Part shown: piece after piece, positions 35,350 to 44,276 of the stretch
How the letters are laid out: each line of letters opens with the position of its first letter
How positions within the stretch are numbered: the stretch's first letter is position 1
Source of the DNA: Haloarcula japonica DSM 6131
Lineage (GTDB): Archaea; Halobacteriota; Halobacteria; Halobacteriales; Haloarculaceae
Assembly (NCBI RefSeq): GCF_000336635.1
Contig: NZ_AOLY01000037.1
Coordinates: 1 to 51,314 of the forward strand
Direction: 5' to 3'
DNA length: 51,314 nucleotides
The notes under the pieces: generated by a model
Told to the model about the DNA's origin: nothing
Databases searched by the model: none
What the model saw: only the letters and a program-made list of their open reading frames with translations
Translations under genes and position numbers: made by a program

Positions 35350-36471
35350 CTATTCTACGAGTTCGTCCTCGATGTCGGTGTGGCTGACGTAGGTCGCCAC
35401 CCGGACGCCGACGAGGCTGATGAGGATGCCCGCGAGGATGAACAGGGCGAGACGGGTCCCGGCATCCAGCGTGAAGCCCTGAACCTGGACGACGCCGAGG
35501 TCAGTCGGTCGGACGTTGAACGGCTCGAACACGCCACCGACTTCGAGGAAGTACGCAGAAAAACCGCGAACGACGAGGCCGACCGCGACCGCACCGAACG
35601 GGAGGTTCACGTACGCGCTCCGGACCCCCTCTTGCTGGATGAGTTCGTCCAGCAGGCGGCCCAGCGAGGCGGCCAGCGCCGCGCCGGTCAGCCACGGAAC
35701 GGACGCGAAGGCGAAGCGGTTCGCAAGCAGGAAGGGGCTGATGTCGTCGACCGCCGAGACGCCCAACACGCCGGCGAAGATACCGACGAGCGAGAGGCCG
35801 GTGGCGACGACGTAGGTCACGAGCGACACCTGGCCCGAGTAGAGGGCTTCCCGGGTCTGACCGGGGAGCCGCGAGAGGTAGGTGTCGATACCGAGACCCT
35901 TGTAGATGAGGAACACGCCGATGGCGGCCGCGATAGCCCCGACAGCGATTGTCAGGCTGGTGACGACGAGCAACAGCGGGAACGCGAGCATGATGATCCC
36001 GACGGGGACCAGCACCGTCTTGCGCAGTTCCTCGTCGGCCAGGAACTGCTTGAGCAGGTAGTACGTCGACTCGATGTCCCGGGCCTGACGGACGACGACC
36101 CGGTCGACGGCGTCGACCCTGACGCGGCTCTCGATGATGGGAACTAGCCGCTCGTCGTCGGCGCTGTCGACGACGACGACCGCCGAGTCCGGGTCGTGCT
36201 CGGCGACCAGGTCGTCGATCTGGCTGGCGATTTCACGGTCCGAGCCGACGCTGTCGCTCCCGCCGCCGACGACGGCCAGGACCGGCGAGGACCCCTCAGC
36301 TTCGAGTTCGTCCGCGACCGCGAGCCCTTCGAGGAGGCAGTTGACCCGGCTGTCTTCCGGGTCCACGACCCCCGTCTGCGTGATGAGTGACTCGACGGCG
36401 TCGCGGCCGACGACGGGACACGCCGCTGCGGCCGGACTGCCCCTGTCGATACACACCACCAGCGTAGTCAC
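35350..36471 (-). CDS. DUF373 family membrane protein
   Basis: The 373-residue protein has a soluble N-terminal domain with a Rossmann-like start (TTLVVCIDRG) and an Asp-rich middle, then six to seven membrane helices from about 155 to the end. It matches DUF373, an archaeal membrane family without assigned function. The GTG at 36471 is used because the conserved strand starts there. Confidence 0.85.
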   Translation of the reverse strand: MTTLVVCIDRGSPAAAACPVVGRDAVESLITQTGVVDPEDSRVNCLLEGLAVADELEAEGSSPVLAVVGGGSDSVGSDREIASQIDDLVAEHDPDSAVVVVDSADDERLVPIIESRVRVDAVDRVVVRQARDIESTYYLLKQFLADEELRKTVLVPVGIIMLAFPLLLVVTSLTIAVGAIAAAIGVFLIYKGLGIDTYLSRLPGQTREALYSGQVSLVTYVVATGLSLVGIFAGVLGVSAVDDISPFLLANRFAFASVPWLTGAALAASLGRLLDELIQQEGVRSAYVNLPFGAVAVGLVVRGFSAYFLEVGGVFEPFNVRPTDLGVVQVQGFTLDAGTRLALFILAGILISLVGVRVATYVSHTDIEDELVE

Positions 36472-36511
36472 ACTACGGCGAAGGCGGTCCCAGAATAAAA
36501 AACCTCCCGAG

Positions 36512-37507
36512 CTACCGCCGGAAGGAAAGCCCCTCGATGTCGCCGTCGGCGACACCGGCGATGCCCGCGCCCAGGGCGAAGGCGACCCGCTGTGCGCCAC
36601 CTCGGAGCTTGCTCGTCAGCCCGCGCTCGGGTTCGTACTCCTTGACGGTCACGTCCTCACCAAGGCGCTGTTCGAGACTCGCCTCGACGTCGTCTCGCGT
36701 TCCGAGCCGGTCGACGAGCCCGCGTTCCTCCGCCGCGTCGCCGAGGAAGATGCGCGCCTCGGTGTCTCTGAGCGTTTCGGCGTCCATCTCGCGGCCTTCG
36801 GCCACGGTGTCGATGAACTGGTCATAGTAGTCGTCGACGATACCCTGGAGGTACTCGCGCTCGTCTTCGGTCATTTCCTTCAACGGCACGCCGGCGTCCT
36901 TGTACTCACCGGCGGTGAACTGCTCGTAGGAGAGGCCCAGGCGGTCGGCCAGTTCCTTGGCGTTGACTCGCGAGCCGACGACGCCGATAGAGCCGACGAT
37001 TGAGCCCTCGCGCGCCCACAGCTCGTCGCAGCCGGCGGCGATGTCGTAGCCGCCGCTGGCACAGACGTCAGTGGCGTAGGCGATGGTCGGCCCGTCGAAC
37101 TGCTCGGCGGCGATGCGGATGTCCTCGCTAGGGACGATTTCGCCGCCCGGCGTGTTCAGTTTCAGGAGCAGCGCCTCCGAGCCGCGGTCCTCGTCGGCGC
37201 GTTCGATCTGGTCAACGATGTCGTCGGCCGACGCGCCGACCGGCGGGCTCGTGATGCCGCCACCGCCGTCGCGGGTGATCGGCCCCTCGACCCCGACCGC
37301 CGCGACGTTGTGGGACGGCAGGAGCGAGCCGGCGATGTTGCTGCCGATACGCACGGCCCCGATGACGGCGGCGAGCAGTAACAGGACGCCGAGCAGTTCC
37401 GCCAGGTCGTCCGGGACCGAAACGAACAGGTACCATCCCGCGACCGCGGCGACGATGCCGACGACCACAACCAGTAACCCACGAACGATATCGTCTGTGC
37501 CCGCCAT
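36512..37507 (-). CDS. sppA: Signal peptide peptidase SppA (S49 family)
   Basis: The 331-residue protein has two N-terminal hydrophobic segments (about 7-50) and an S49 domain: LNTPGGEIVPSEDI, the nucleophile Ser in CASGGYDIAAG and the partner Lys in GVVGSRVNAKEL. It cleaves leftover signal peptides in the membrane. Its ATG overlaps the stop of the PAC2 gene by one base, so the two are co-translated. Confidence 0.92.
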   Translation of the reverse strand: MAGTDDIVRGLLVVVVGIVAAVAGWYLFVSVPDDLAELLGVLLLLAAVIGAVRIGSNIAGSLLPSHNVAAVGVEGPITRDGGGGITSPPVGASADDIVDQIERADEDRGSEALLLKLNTPGGEIVPSEDIRIAAEQFDGPTIAYATDVCASGGYDIAAGCDELWAREGSIVGSIGVVGSRVNAKELADRLGLSYEQFTAGEYKDAGVPLKEMTEDEREYLQGIVDDYYDQFIDTVAEGREMDAETLRDTEARIFLGDAAEERGLVDRLGTRDDVEASLEQRLGEDVTVKEYEPERGLTSKLRGGAQRVAFALGAGIAGVADGDIEGLSFRR

Positions 37508-38244
37508 TACTGATACATCCCGAGCGGTCGCGCGCTCGTGCTCTCCTCTTGGTTTTCCTGGAGCTGCTCCGCCAGTTTCGCCTTGGCCTGGCCGATCTCC
37601 TCGGCCTGCTCGACCAGCGCCTCGGTGTCGACCTCGAAGTCGGCAAGCGGGCTGATAGCGGTCTGCAAGAGCGCTCGCGCCGCCTCCGGGTCGGGGAACT
37701 GCTGGTCGGCTTCGACGATGAGCCCGATGCTCGTCAGGCCAACCCGCTGTGATTCATGTACCAGCGCGCCGGTCGGACCGGTGATCGCCCCGTTTTCCGA
37801 GGGCGGGTCCACGTTCGCCTCATCGAGCATCGCCGCCCCGTCCCCGGTCGAGACACCGTACACGTCCGGGACGCCGTCTTTCTCGGCGGGGCGGCCGCTG
37901 AGATAGATCGGCGTCACGTCGTTCTCCTCGAACCAGCCGACGATACAGCCGGCGAAATCCGTCGTGCCGGACGGCGAGACGGGCGCGTCGCTCTGGAGGA
38001 CGAGCAGGTTTCGATCCGCGTCCGCGTACAGCCGGACCGGCGGACGGACCTCCGGGTCGTCGTCCGCGTACACGGCGATTTCCGGCAGCCCGTCGCAGTG
38101 GACCGCAGCGTAGTACTCCATGTCGTAGGCGTCGACGAGGTGGTCGGCGGCGATCTTGCCGACGAGTCCGACACCCGGGAGCCCCTCGACCAGTGTCGGA
38201 GAGTCAAGGGAGATATCGTCGCGGTGGACCTGTATGTGTGCCAT
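37507..38244 (-). CDS. PAC2-family proteasome assembly chaperone-like protein
   Basis: The 245-residue protein has the PAC2 pattern: LVEGLPGVGLVGKIAADHL near 18-36, GCIVGWFEEN, GITGPTGALVHES-like loop (GAITGPTGALVHES), a GLIVEAD strand and a C-terminal coiled coil (VEQAEEIGQAKAKLAEQL). Archaeal PAC2 proteins are thought to help 20S proteasome assembly or act in quality control. It is first in a two-gene operon with sppA. Confidence 0.88.
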   Translation of the reverse strand: MAHIQVHRDDISLDSPTLVEGLPGVGLVGKIAADHLVDAYDMEYYAAVHCDGLPEIAVYADDDPEVRPPVRLYADADRNLLVLQSDAPVSPSGTTDFAGCIVGWFEENDVTPIYLSGRPAEKDGVPDVYGVSTGDGAAMLDEANVDPPSENGAITGPTGALVHESQRVGLTSIGLIVEADQQFPDPEAARALLQTAISPLADFEVDTEALVEQAEEIGQAKAKLAEQLQENQEESTSARPLGMYQ

Positions 38245-38331
38245 ACCTGTGGTATCGGCCGCCGGCGGCTTGAAAGCCATGGGCCGGTGCCGTTCGAAAC
38301 CCACAAACCGACCGCCAGCGAACGCCGGACA

Positions 38332-39243
38332 ATGGAACCACTCGACCGCTACCGACCCATCATCGATGACTTCGAGGCGTTCATCGACGCGTGTGAACGC
38401 CCGCTGCCGTCGGCTGTCCGGGTCAACACCATCAAAGCCACCGTCGAGCGGGTCCGGACGGCGCTCGCGGAAGCGGACATCGCCCACGACCCCGTCGACT
38501 GGCACGACGGCCTGTTCGTCCTGCCGGAGGACTCCCCCGGCGCGAACTGGCCGTACTTCCAGGGCTGGATTCACGGCCAGGAGGAAGTGTCCGTGATTCC
38601 CGCCGAAGTCCTCGACCCACAGCCCGGCGAGCGGGTCTGGGACGCCTGTGCCGCACCGGGCAGCAAGACGACCCAGCTCGCCGCGCTGATGGACGACACC
38701 GGCGAGCTCGTCGCGACCGACAACAACCTCGGGCGGATCTCAGCGCTGCGGACCAACACCGAGCGGCTGGGCGCGACGACGGTGGCCGTCACCCACGAGG
38801 ACGGGCGCAACCACTCGCTCAAGCCCTTCGGCGGCGAGGGGTACGACCGGGCGCTCGTCGACGTGCCCTGCTCCTGTGAGGGGACCATCCGCAAGAACCC
38901 CGACACGCTGGAGGACTGGACGCTTTCGCACGTCGAAGGCATCTCCGGCGTCCAGAAGGGCATCCTCAAGCGGGCCGTCGAGGTGACCGAACCCGGTGGC
39001 ACCGTCGTCTACTCTACCTGTACGTTCGCCCCGGAAGAGAACGAGGCCGTGCTGGACTACGTGCTGGACGAGACGGCCTGTGAGATCGTGGACTACGACC
39101 TCCCGCTCGATCACGCACCGGGGGTCACCGAGTGGCAGGACGAGACCTACGACTCCAGCGTGACCAACGCCAAGCGCATCTACCCGCACCACAACGACAC
39201 GGGCGGGTTCTTCTGTGCGAAACTGGAGGTGCCCGCCGAATGA
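38332..39243 (+). CDS. NSUN-type RNA cytosine-C5 methyltransferase
   Basis: The 303-residue protein has the SAM-binding WDACAAPGSKTTQLAA near 105-120 and the two catalytic cysteines of this family in VPCSCEG (near 181-187) and YSTCTFAPEEN (near 226-236). It methylates cytosine in tRNA or rRNA. The N-terminal part is short and lacks a PUA domain, which the overlapping next gene probably supplies. Starts 87 bases from the divergent PAC2 gene. Confidence 0.92.
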   Translation: MEPLDRYRPIIDDFEAFIDACERPLPSAVRVNTIKATVERVRTALAEADIAHDPVDWHDGLFVLPEDSPGANWPYFQGWIHGQEEVSVIPAEVLDPQPGERVWDACAAPGSKTTQLAALMDDTGELVATDNNLGRISALRTNTERLGATTVAVTHEDGRNHSLKPFGGEGYDRALVDVPCSCEGTIRKNPDTLEDWTLSHVEGISGVQKGILKRAVEVTEPGGTVVYSTCTFAPEENEAVLDYVLDETACEIVDYDLPLDHAPGVTEWQDETYDSSVTNAKRIYPHHNDTGGFFCAKLEVPAE

Positions 39244-39740
39244 GCGACCAGAGCACGGTGTTCACGCGGCTCCCCGAAACGGACGACGAGCGCGAGGACC
39301 CTCAGCGGGCGACCCGCGAGGAAGTGCTCGACTTCTGGCAGGAGCGGTTCGGCGTCCCGCCGGAGACTTTCGAGGGGTACACCTTCTGGGAACGCGGCGC
39401 TGGCAAACTGTGGCTGTATCAGGGCAGCCCGCCGTCGCCGGTCGACATCGAGGGGCTGGGAATGACGTTCCTGCGGACGCGCCAGGAACACTGGAAGCCC
39501 ACGCTGGAGGCCGTCCAGCGGTTCGGCGACTACGCCTCGAAAAACGTCATCCACCTCGATGACAACGCCGCCCGAGCGTTCGTGGCCGGCGAGGACCGGG
39601 AACTCGACTGGGACGGCGACTGGGGGTATCTCGTCGTCACCCACGACCTCGCGGGCGAGGTCGAACCGGTCGGCGTCGGCCTGTACGTCTACGGCGAACT
39701 CCGGTCACAGGTGCCGAAGGGTCGCCAGCGCGAGGTCTGA
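39240..39740 (+). CDS. PUA-like RNA-binding partner of the NSUN methylase (DUF7122-like)
   Basis: The 166-residue protein has the NIP7/PUA-like pattern: WQERFGVPPETFEGYTFWERG, GLGMTFLRTRQEHWKPTLEA, and a C-terminal PUA strand set (GYLVVTHD, GVGLYVYGELRSQVPKGRQ). The same domain is fused to RsmF-type methylases elsewhere. Here it is a separate gene whose ATG overlaps the methylase stop (ATGA), so it probably acts with it on RNA. Confidence 0.82.
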   Translation: MSDQSTVFTRLPETDDEREDPQRATREEVLDFWQERFGVPPETFEGYTFWERGAGKLWLYQGSPPSPVDIEGLGMTFLRTRQEHWKPTLEAVQRFGDYASKNVIHLDDNAARAFVAGEDRELDWDGDWGYLVVTHDLAGEVEPVGVGLYVYGELRSQVPKGRQREV

Positions 39741-39789
39741 GCGGCGGGTACGGTTCGGTGCGTTTCTGGTCACAGGTCCACTATGTCTC

Positions 39790-41355
39790 TCAGTCACGCG
39801 ATTCGATAGTTCCGCTTCCAAGCCCCGCCCAAGCGACCCGGTAGCCCAGGCGTGCGAGGGCGGCGCTGTCGTCCTCGATACCGTAGTCGGCCAGCCGGTC
39901 GGTCGCCGTCTCGTAGGCCATCCCGGGCTGGATTGCCTCGGCCAGTTCCTCAAGCACGGCGGGGTCGACGAGTGTGCGGCCGACGCGCTCGTGGGCGGGA
40001 AAGGAAACGTCTGCCAGCGCACCCTCGCTGACGCCGTGCTCCGCGGCGAGGTCGGCGAGCGAGATGACTGGGGCTTCCGGGCGGAGTTCGTCGGGGATGG
40101 CCGCGGCGCTCTCGCGCACCAGTCGCTCCTCGTATGGCCGCAGCGCGTCCCGCACGTCTTTCACGCTGACCGTGCCGGCGTACGGAATCGCACGGTTGTC
40201 CGTCGCTTCAATCTCCTCGCCGACGCCGAGTGACTCGTCGACGGCAACCAGCATCTCCACGTCCTCCAGCGCGTCGAGACGCGCGAGTTTCTTCGCGACG
40301 TACTCCGGCGTCCAGAAGCCCATAATCTCGAAGAAGACGCGAAACGGCGCGTCGTGACTGGGTTCGTCCGAATCCGCCACCCTGCGCTCGGTATCCCGAA
40401 CTCCGGTATCGGCACTGGGCCGCCACTCGAAGGCGAAGTCTGGGATGACGACGTGTTCGCCGGCCGCCAGGGGTTCGGGCTCGCGGATCAGATCCCAGCC
40501 GAGGTCGAGCGTACCGAACCGGCCGGCGAAGTCGGCCTCGACGCCGCTGTCGTAGCTGACCTCTGCCACGGGCTCGACGCCGGGAACGGAGAGGTCACTG
40601 TCCGAGAGAGTGAGTTCCCGCTCGGTGCCCCGGTCGTCGATTGTCGCCGTCAGTTCCCACTCGCTCGCAGTTGCGACTGTACGCAGAAGTCGAGCGAAGC
40701 GGGTGCCGTACCGGCGCGTGTTCGAGAACAGCGCGTCAGGGCCCGTAACGACCACTTCGCGGCCGCCCTCTGTCCGGCGAATCTCGTACATCAGCCGGAG
40801 TCGCTTGACGGCAGAGATGAGCCCCTTCGGGTCCGACGAGCGGACCCGTACTTCCGTCGCGTCGAACAGCGCCGTCTGGGCCAGCGAGAGATTGTACTGG
40901 GTCCGAAGTTCAGCTGGCCCCCAGCGGGAGTCGACATCGGTGAGAATCTGGCGCGACTCGCGGTCGGCGTAGAGCGCGGCAGCCAACTCCTCGGCGTCCG
41001 TACCGAAGTGGGCGGCCGCCTCGGAGAGGGCCCGCCCGCGCTCGGCCTCGCTCACGACGCCGATGTCCGCGGCGGCTTCGAACACTCGACGACGGGCGCG
41101 GACGGGGTCGATCGGGGCCTGCGTCTCGAAGGTTGCTTCCCGCTCAACGAGCTTCGCCAGCCCGCGGACGAGTTTGAAATCGTCGGCCTCCCGCTCAAGG
41201 TCCGCGAGTGCCGTCTCCAGCGTCTCGCGGGACTGGCCGACGTGGCCCTGATAGATGCCCAGCACGCGGGCCGCCAGCCGCTCCGCGTCGGCGTCGGCGA
41301 ACTGCAGGTGGTAGCCGCCGACCCGGGACACCCGCAGGAGGTCTTTCGTCAGCAC
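39790..41355 (-). CDS. bax1: Bax1-type nuclease (DUF790)
   Basis: The 521-residue protein begins LTKDLLRVSRVGGYHLQFAD, as in archaeal DUF790/Bax1, and carries the nuclease-like IPDFAFEWRPS and FEIMGFWTPEYVAKKLARLD motifs. Bax1 is a structure-specific endonuclease that partners XPB helicase in archaeal excision repair; the xpb gene lies upstream on the same strand, with a DUF389 gene between them. The GTG at 41355 fits the conserved N-terminus. Confidence 0.88.
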   Translation of the reverse strand: MLTKDLLRVSRVGGYHLQFADADAERLAARVLGIYQGHVGQSRETLETALADLEREADDFKLVRGLAKLVEREATFETQAPIDPVRARRRVFEAAADIGVVSEAERGRALSEAAAHFGTDAEELAAALYADRESRQILTDVDSRWGPAELRTQYNLSLAQTALFDATEVRVRSSDPKGLISAVKRLRLMYEIRRTEGGREVVVTGPDALFSNTRRYGTRFARLLRTVATASEWELTATIDDRGTERELTLSDSDLSVPGVEPVAEVSYDSGVEADFAGRFGTLDLGWDLIREPEPLAAGEHVVIPDFAFEWRPSADTGVRDTERRVADSDEPSHDAPFRVFFEIMGFWTPEYVAKKLARLDALEDVEMLVAVDESLGVGEEIEATDNRAIPYAGTVSVKDVRDALRPYEERLVRESAAAIPDELRPEAPVISLADLAAEHGVSEGALADVSFPAHERVGRTLVDPAVLEELAEAIQPGMAYETATDRLADYGIEDDSAALARLGYRVAWAGLGSGTIESRD

Positions 41356-41431
41356 ACGCGTGTGTCCGCGGTGGAGCGACAAAAACACGGGGAGTCGCGG
41401 GGACGGCTTGACCGCCACTGGTCGGGCGGCG

Positions 41432-42703
41432 TCACCCCGCCGGATGTCTGTCCTCGAACGTGACTTCGACGGTGACATCGCCCGCTATGGACTGGCTGAT
41501 GGCTCGTTCCAGGTCAGCGACGAGATCCGGATACGCCCGGTCGGCGGGCCGGCTGACCGTGACGGTGACTTCCCGGTCCAGCCGGTAGACTGAGACGCCG
41601 CCGAACCGGGTCTGGACCGACTGGAGCCGGAGCCGCTCGTAGGATTCGTCGGACAGCACTTCGGTGACAGCGTCGTTCACCGACGTTTCGACTTGCATCT
41701 GCTGTGCGGTGACCGTCCCGGCACCGGCGAACGCGACCAGCAGTGCCAGGACGGCGACGACGGTCGGCGCGTAGGTCCGGACCGTCTCGACCGGGGTGCG
41801 GTCGGCCGCCCAGTCCACCGGCCGGAACCCGAGCCCCCAGAGGACGAGAAACCCGGTGAGGTTGATCGACGCGACGTTGACCAGCAGGAGGATGCCCGCG
41901 CCGAGCGCGACGGCCGGCAGCCCCCAGGCGATACCGACCCCGACGGCCGCGGCGGCGGGGATGAGCGCGGCGGCGATCATCACGCCAACGAGCGAGACCG
42001 GCAACGCCGTCGCAAGCCCGAACGCCCCGGCGGCCCCCGCACAGAGGCCGACAGCGAGCGAGAGGAAGCCCGGCGAGATACGCTGTGCGATCTGCTGGAC
42101 CGTTGTGACGCGGAGCTGTCCGGGGACGAACCCGCTGTACCGGATGCACAGCCCGAATAGGGCCGCACCTCCGATAGCGACGGCGAGCCCGAGCAGCTGG
42201 TCCCGGACCCCCTCGACGATGAGCCGGCGGTCGCTGAGCGTCGTCCCGACGCTGGCGATGAGTGCGGACCCGACCTGTGGCGCGATGACCATCGAGCCGA
42301 CGACGATTGCCGGCGAATCCAGCAACAGGCCCGCCGTCGCGACGATTGCGCTCAGGACAGTCATCCCGTAGTAGGTCCCTTGGCCAGGGTTCATGCCGAC
42401 CGCGCGACCTCGAAGTTCGTCGTGCGAGATGCGGTCCTCGTGGCGGCGGGCGGAGTCCGACTGGTCCGGTCGGGCGGTCTCGGCGTTCCCGACGACGGTG
42501 TACCGATCCGCGTCGAGCCCGGTCGCTTCGAGGTCTTCGAGCACCTCGTCGACGGCCTCCGGCGGGAGCGGAAACTGCAACAGCCAGGCCGTCCCGTCCT
42601 CGCTCGCCTCCTCGGTCCGGACGTAGCTGATGTCCCGGTCGTCCAGTACGTCGCGGACGCTGTCGAGGCTGTCGTCCGGGACCCGGATGTGTATCAGCCG
42701 CAC
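41432..42703 (-). CDS. DUF389 family membrane protein
   Basis: The 423-residue protein has an N-terminal soluble domain (about 1-95), then seven to eight membrane helices with the diagnostic YYGMTVLSAIVATAGLLLDS and ASVGTTLSDRR, and a C-terminal soluble tail. DUF389 proteins are widespread membrane proteins of unknown role. It sits between XPB and Bax1, an odd place for a membrane protein. The start is a GTG at 42703. Confidence 0.88.
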   Translation of the reverse strand: MRLIHIRVPDDSLDSVRDVLDDRDISYVRTEEASEDGTAWLLQFPLPPEAVDEVLEDLEATGLDADRYTVVGNAETARPDQSDSARRHEDRISHDELRGRAVGMNPGQGTYYGMTVLSAIVATAGLLLDSPAIVVGSMVIAPQVGSALIASVGTTLSDRRLIVEGVRDQLLGLAVAIGGAALFGLCIRYSGFVPGQLRVTTVQQIAQRISPGFLSLAVGLCAGAAGAFGLATALPVSLVGVMIAAALIPAAAAVGVGIAWGLPAVALGAGILLLVNVASINLTGFLVLWGLGFRPVDWAADRTPVETVRTYAPTVVAVLALLVAFAGAGTVTAQQMQVETSVNDAVTEVLSDESYERLRLQSVQTRFGGVSVYRLDREVTVTVSRPADRAYPDLVADLERAISQSIAGDVTVEVTFEDRHPAG

Positions 42704-42832
42704 TCGGGATCACTCCGTGGTCCGCGACACCGGCGGGTGGCAGCGCACATCTGTCTGTGTCTTGCCGGAGAGGACTATAGTTATCAGGGAGGTAAGACGG
42801 AGGGAGACGCGCAGGCTCCCGCCGACAGAGTT

Positions 42833-44167
42833 CTATCTGCGTCGCCTGGCGACCCGCTCTTCCGCGGTCTCCTCGGTCACGAGTTCGTACAGCAGCGCCC
42901 GCCCGCCGTCGGCTTTCGGTCGGAGAATCCGGCCGAGCCGCTGGGTGAACTCCCGCTCGGAGCCACTGCCTGAAAGTACCACAGCGACGTTCGCGTCGGG
43001 CACGTCCACGCCCTCGTCGAGGACGTTCGCCGTCACGACCCGGGAGTAGGTCCCGTCGCGGAACCGCTCTAAGATCTCCCGGCGCTCGCTCGCGCCGGTC
43101 TCGTGAGTTATCGCCGGGATGAGGAACCGTTCGGAGAGACGATACACGAGGTCGGTGTGGGCGGTGAAGACGATGATCCGGTCTCCGCGGTGGCGGTCCA
43201 GAATCGTCGCCAGCCGGTCGACCTTTCGCTGGGCGTTCATCATCACTTCGCGGGCACGCTGTTTCGCCAGCAGCGCCTCGCGGGCCGCTGGGTCGTTACC
43301 CGACCGCTTCACGAGCTCCTGGTAGTCGCTGCCCGACCGGAGTTGGATGTTGGACTGCTTGAGGTAGTCAGTGAAGGTCCCCTGGTACTCCTCGTAGCGG
43401 GCCCGTTCGCCCGGCGTGAGCGCAACCTCGATTCGCTTGATGTCGTAGTCCGCGAGGTGCTCGCCCGCCAGGTCGTCGACGCTGACCCGTCGGACGAGCG
43501 GCCCGACGAGGGACTCGATTGCCTCGTGGGCTCCGTCAGGTCGCTCGAACGTCGCCGTCAGTCCGAGCCGTGCCGGCGCAGCGAGGAGGCGAGTGATGTC
43601 CTGGTACCCCTCCCCGCCGAGGTGGTGGACCTCGTCGAAAATCACGAGGCCGAACCGGTCGCCGAGCTCGTCGGCCCGTAGGTACGCCGAGTCGTACGTC
43701 GACACCGTGATGTCCTCGACGCGCTGTTCGCCCCCGCCCATCCGGCCGACCGGGCGGTCGAACTCCCGCCGCAGCTCGCGTTGCCACTGCTCCAGCAAAT
43801 CGATGGTCGGAACCACGACCAGCGTCGGCGTCCCCAGCGCGACCATCGCCGCGATGCCGATGACGGTCTTGCCGCTCCCCGTCGGTAGCTCCAGGCAGCC
43901 CCTGTCGCCGGCCTCGCGCCAGGCGTCCAGTGCCGATTGCTGGTACCCTCGGAGGTCGTACGCTGTCGAGAGCGACAGCGACGGGAGCGAACTGACGCGG
44001 TCCTCGTACGCCAGCCCGCGCTCGTCGAGCGCGTCTGCGAGTTCGGCGTACCGATAGGCCGGCGCTCGTCCCGTCTGCGTGCGCTCGTCGTACTCGACGC
44101 CGGGCAGGTCCGACGGCGGGTCCCCCGTCACGCGGATGGTCCCCGACTCGTACGTCAACTCCAGCAC
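42833..44167 (-). CDS. xpb: XPB/Rad25-family DNA repair helicase
   Basis: The 444-residue SF2 helicase has a damage-recognition-like N-terminus (about 1-65), the Q-motif YDLRGYQQ, Walker A LPTGSGKT near 96-103, the DEVH box IFDEVHHLGG, the RED-like thumb region and motif VI (QRLGRILRPK). It opens DNA around lesions for excision repair with Bax1. Transcription order is xpb, DUF389, bax1. Confidence 0.93.
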   Translation of the reverse strand: MLELTYESGTIRVTGDPPSDLPGVEYDERTQTGRAPAYRYAELADALDERGLAYEDRVSSLPSLSLSTAYDLRGYQQSALDAWREAGDRGCLELPTGSGKTVIGIAAMVALGTPTLVVVPTIDLLEQWQRELRREFDRPVGRMGGGEQRVEDITVSTYDSAYLRADELGDRFGLVIFDEVHHLGGEGYQDITRLLAAPARLGLTATFERPDGAHEAIESLVGPLVRRVSVDDLAGEHLADYDIKRIEVALTPGERARYEEYQGTFTDYLKQSNIQLRSGSDYQELVKRSGNDPAAREALLAKQRAREVMMNAQRKVDRLATILDRHRGDRIIVFTAHTDLVYRLSERFLIPAITHETGASERREILERFRDGTYSRVVTANVLDEGVDVPDANVAVVLSGSGSEREFTQRLGRILRPKADGGRALLYELVTEETAEERVARRRR

Positions 44168-44276
44168 ACTCCGGGGTTCGCCGGTCCGGCCGATAACGCT
44201 TTCGCGGCCGCCGCTGCTGGCGTCGTGGAGTGACCCACCACTACAGTTTACGTCCGTTCGTACCTACGATACACCT

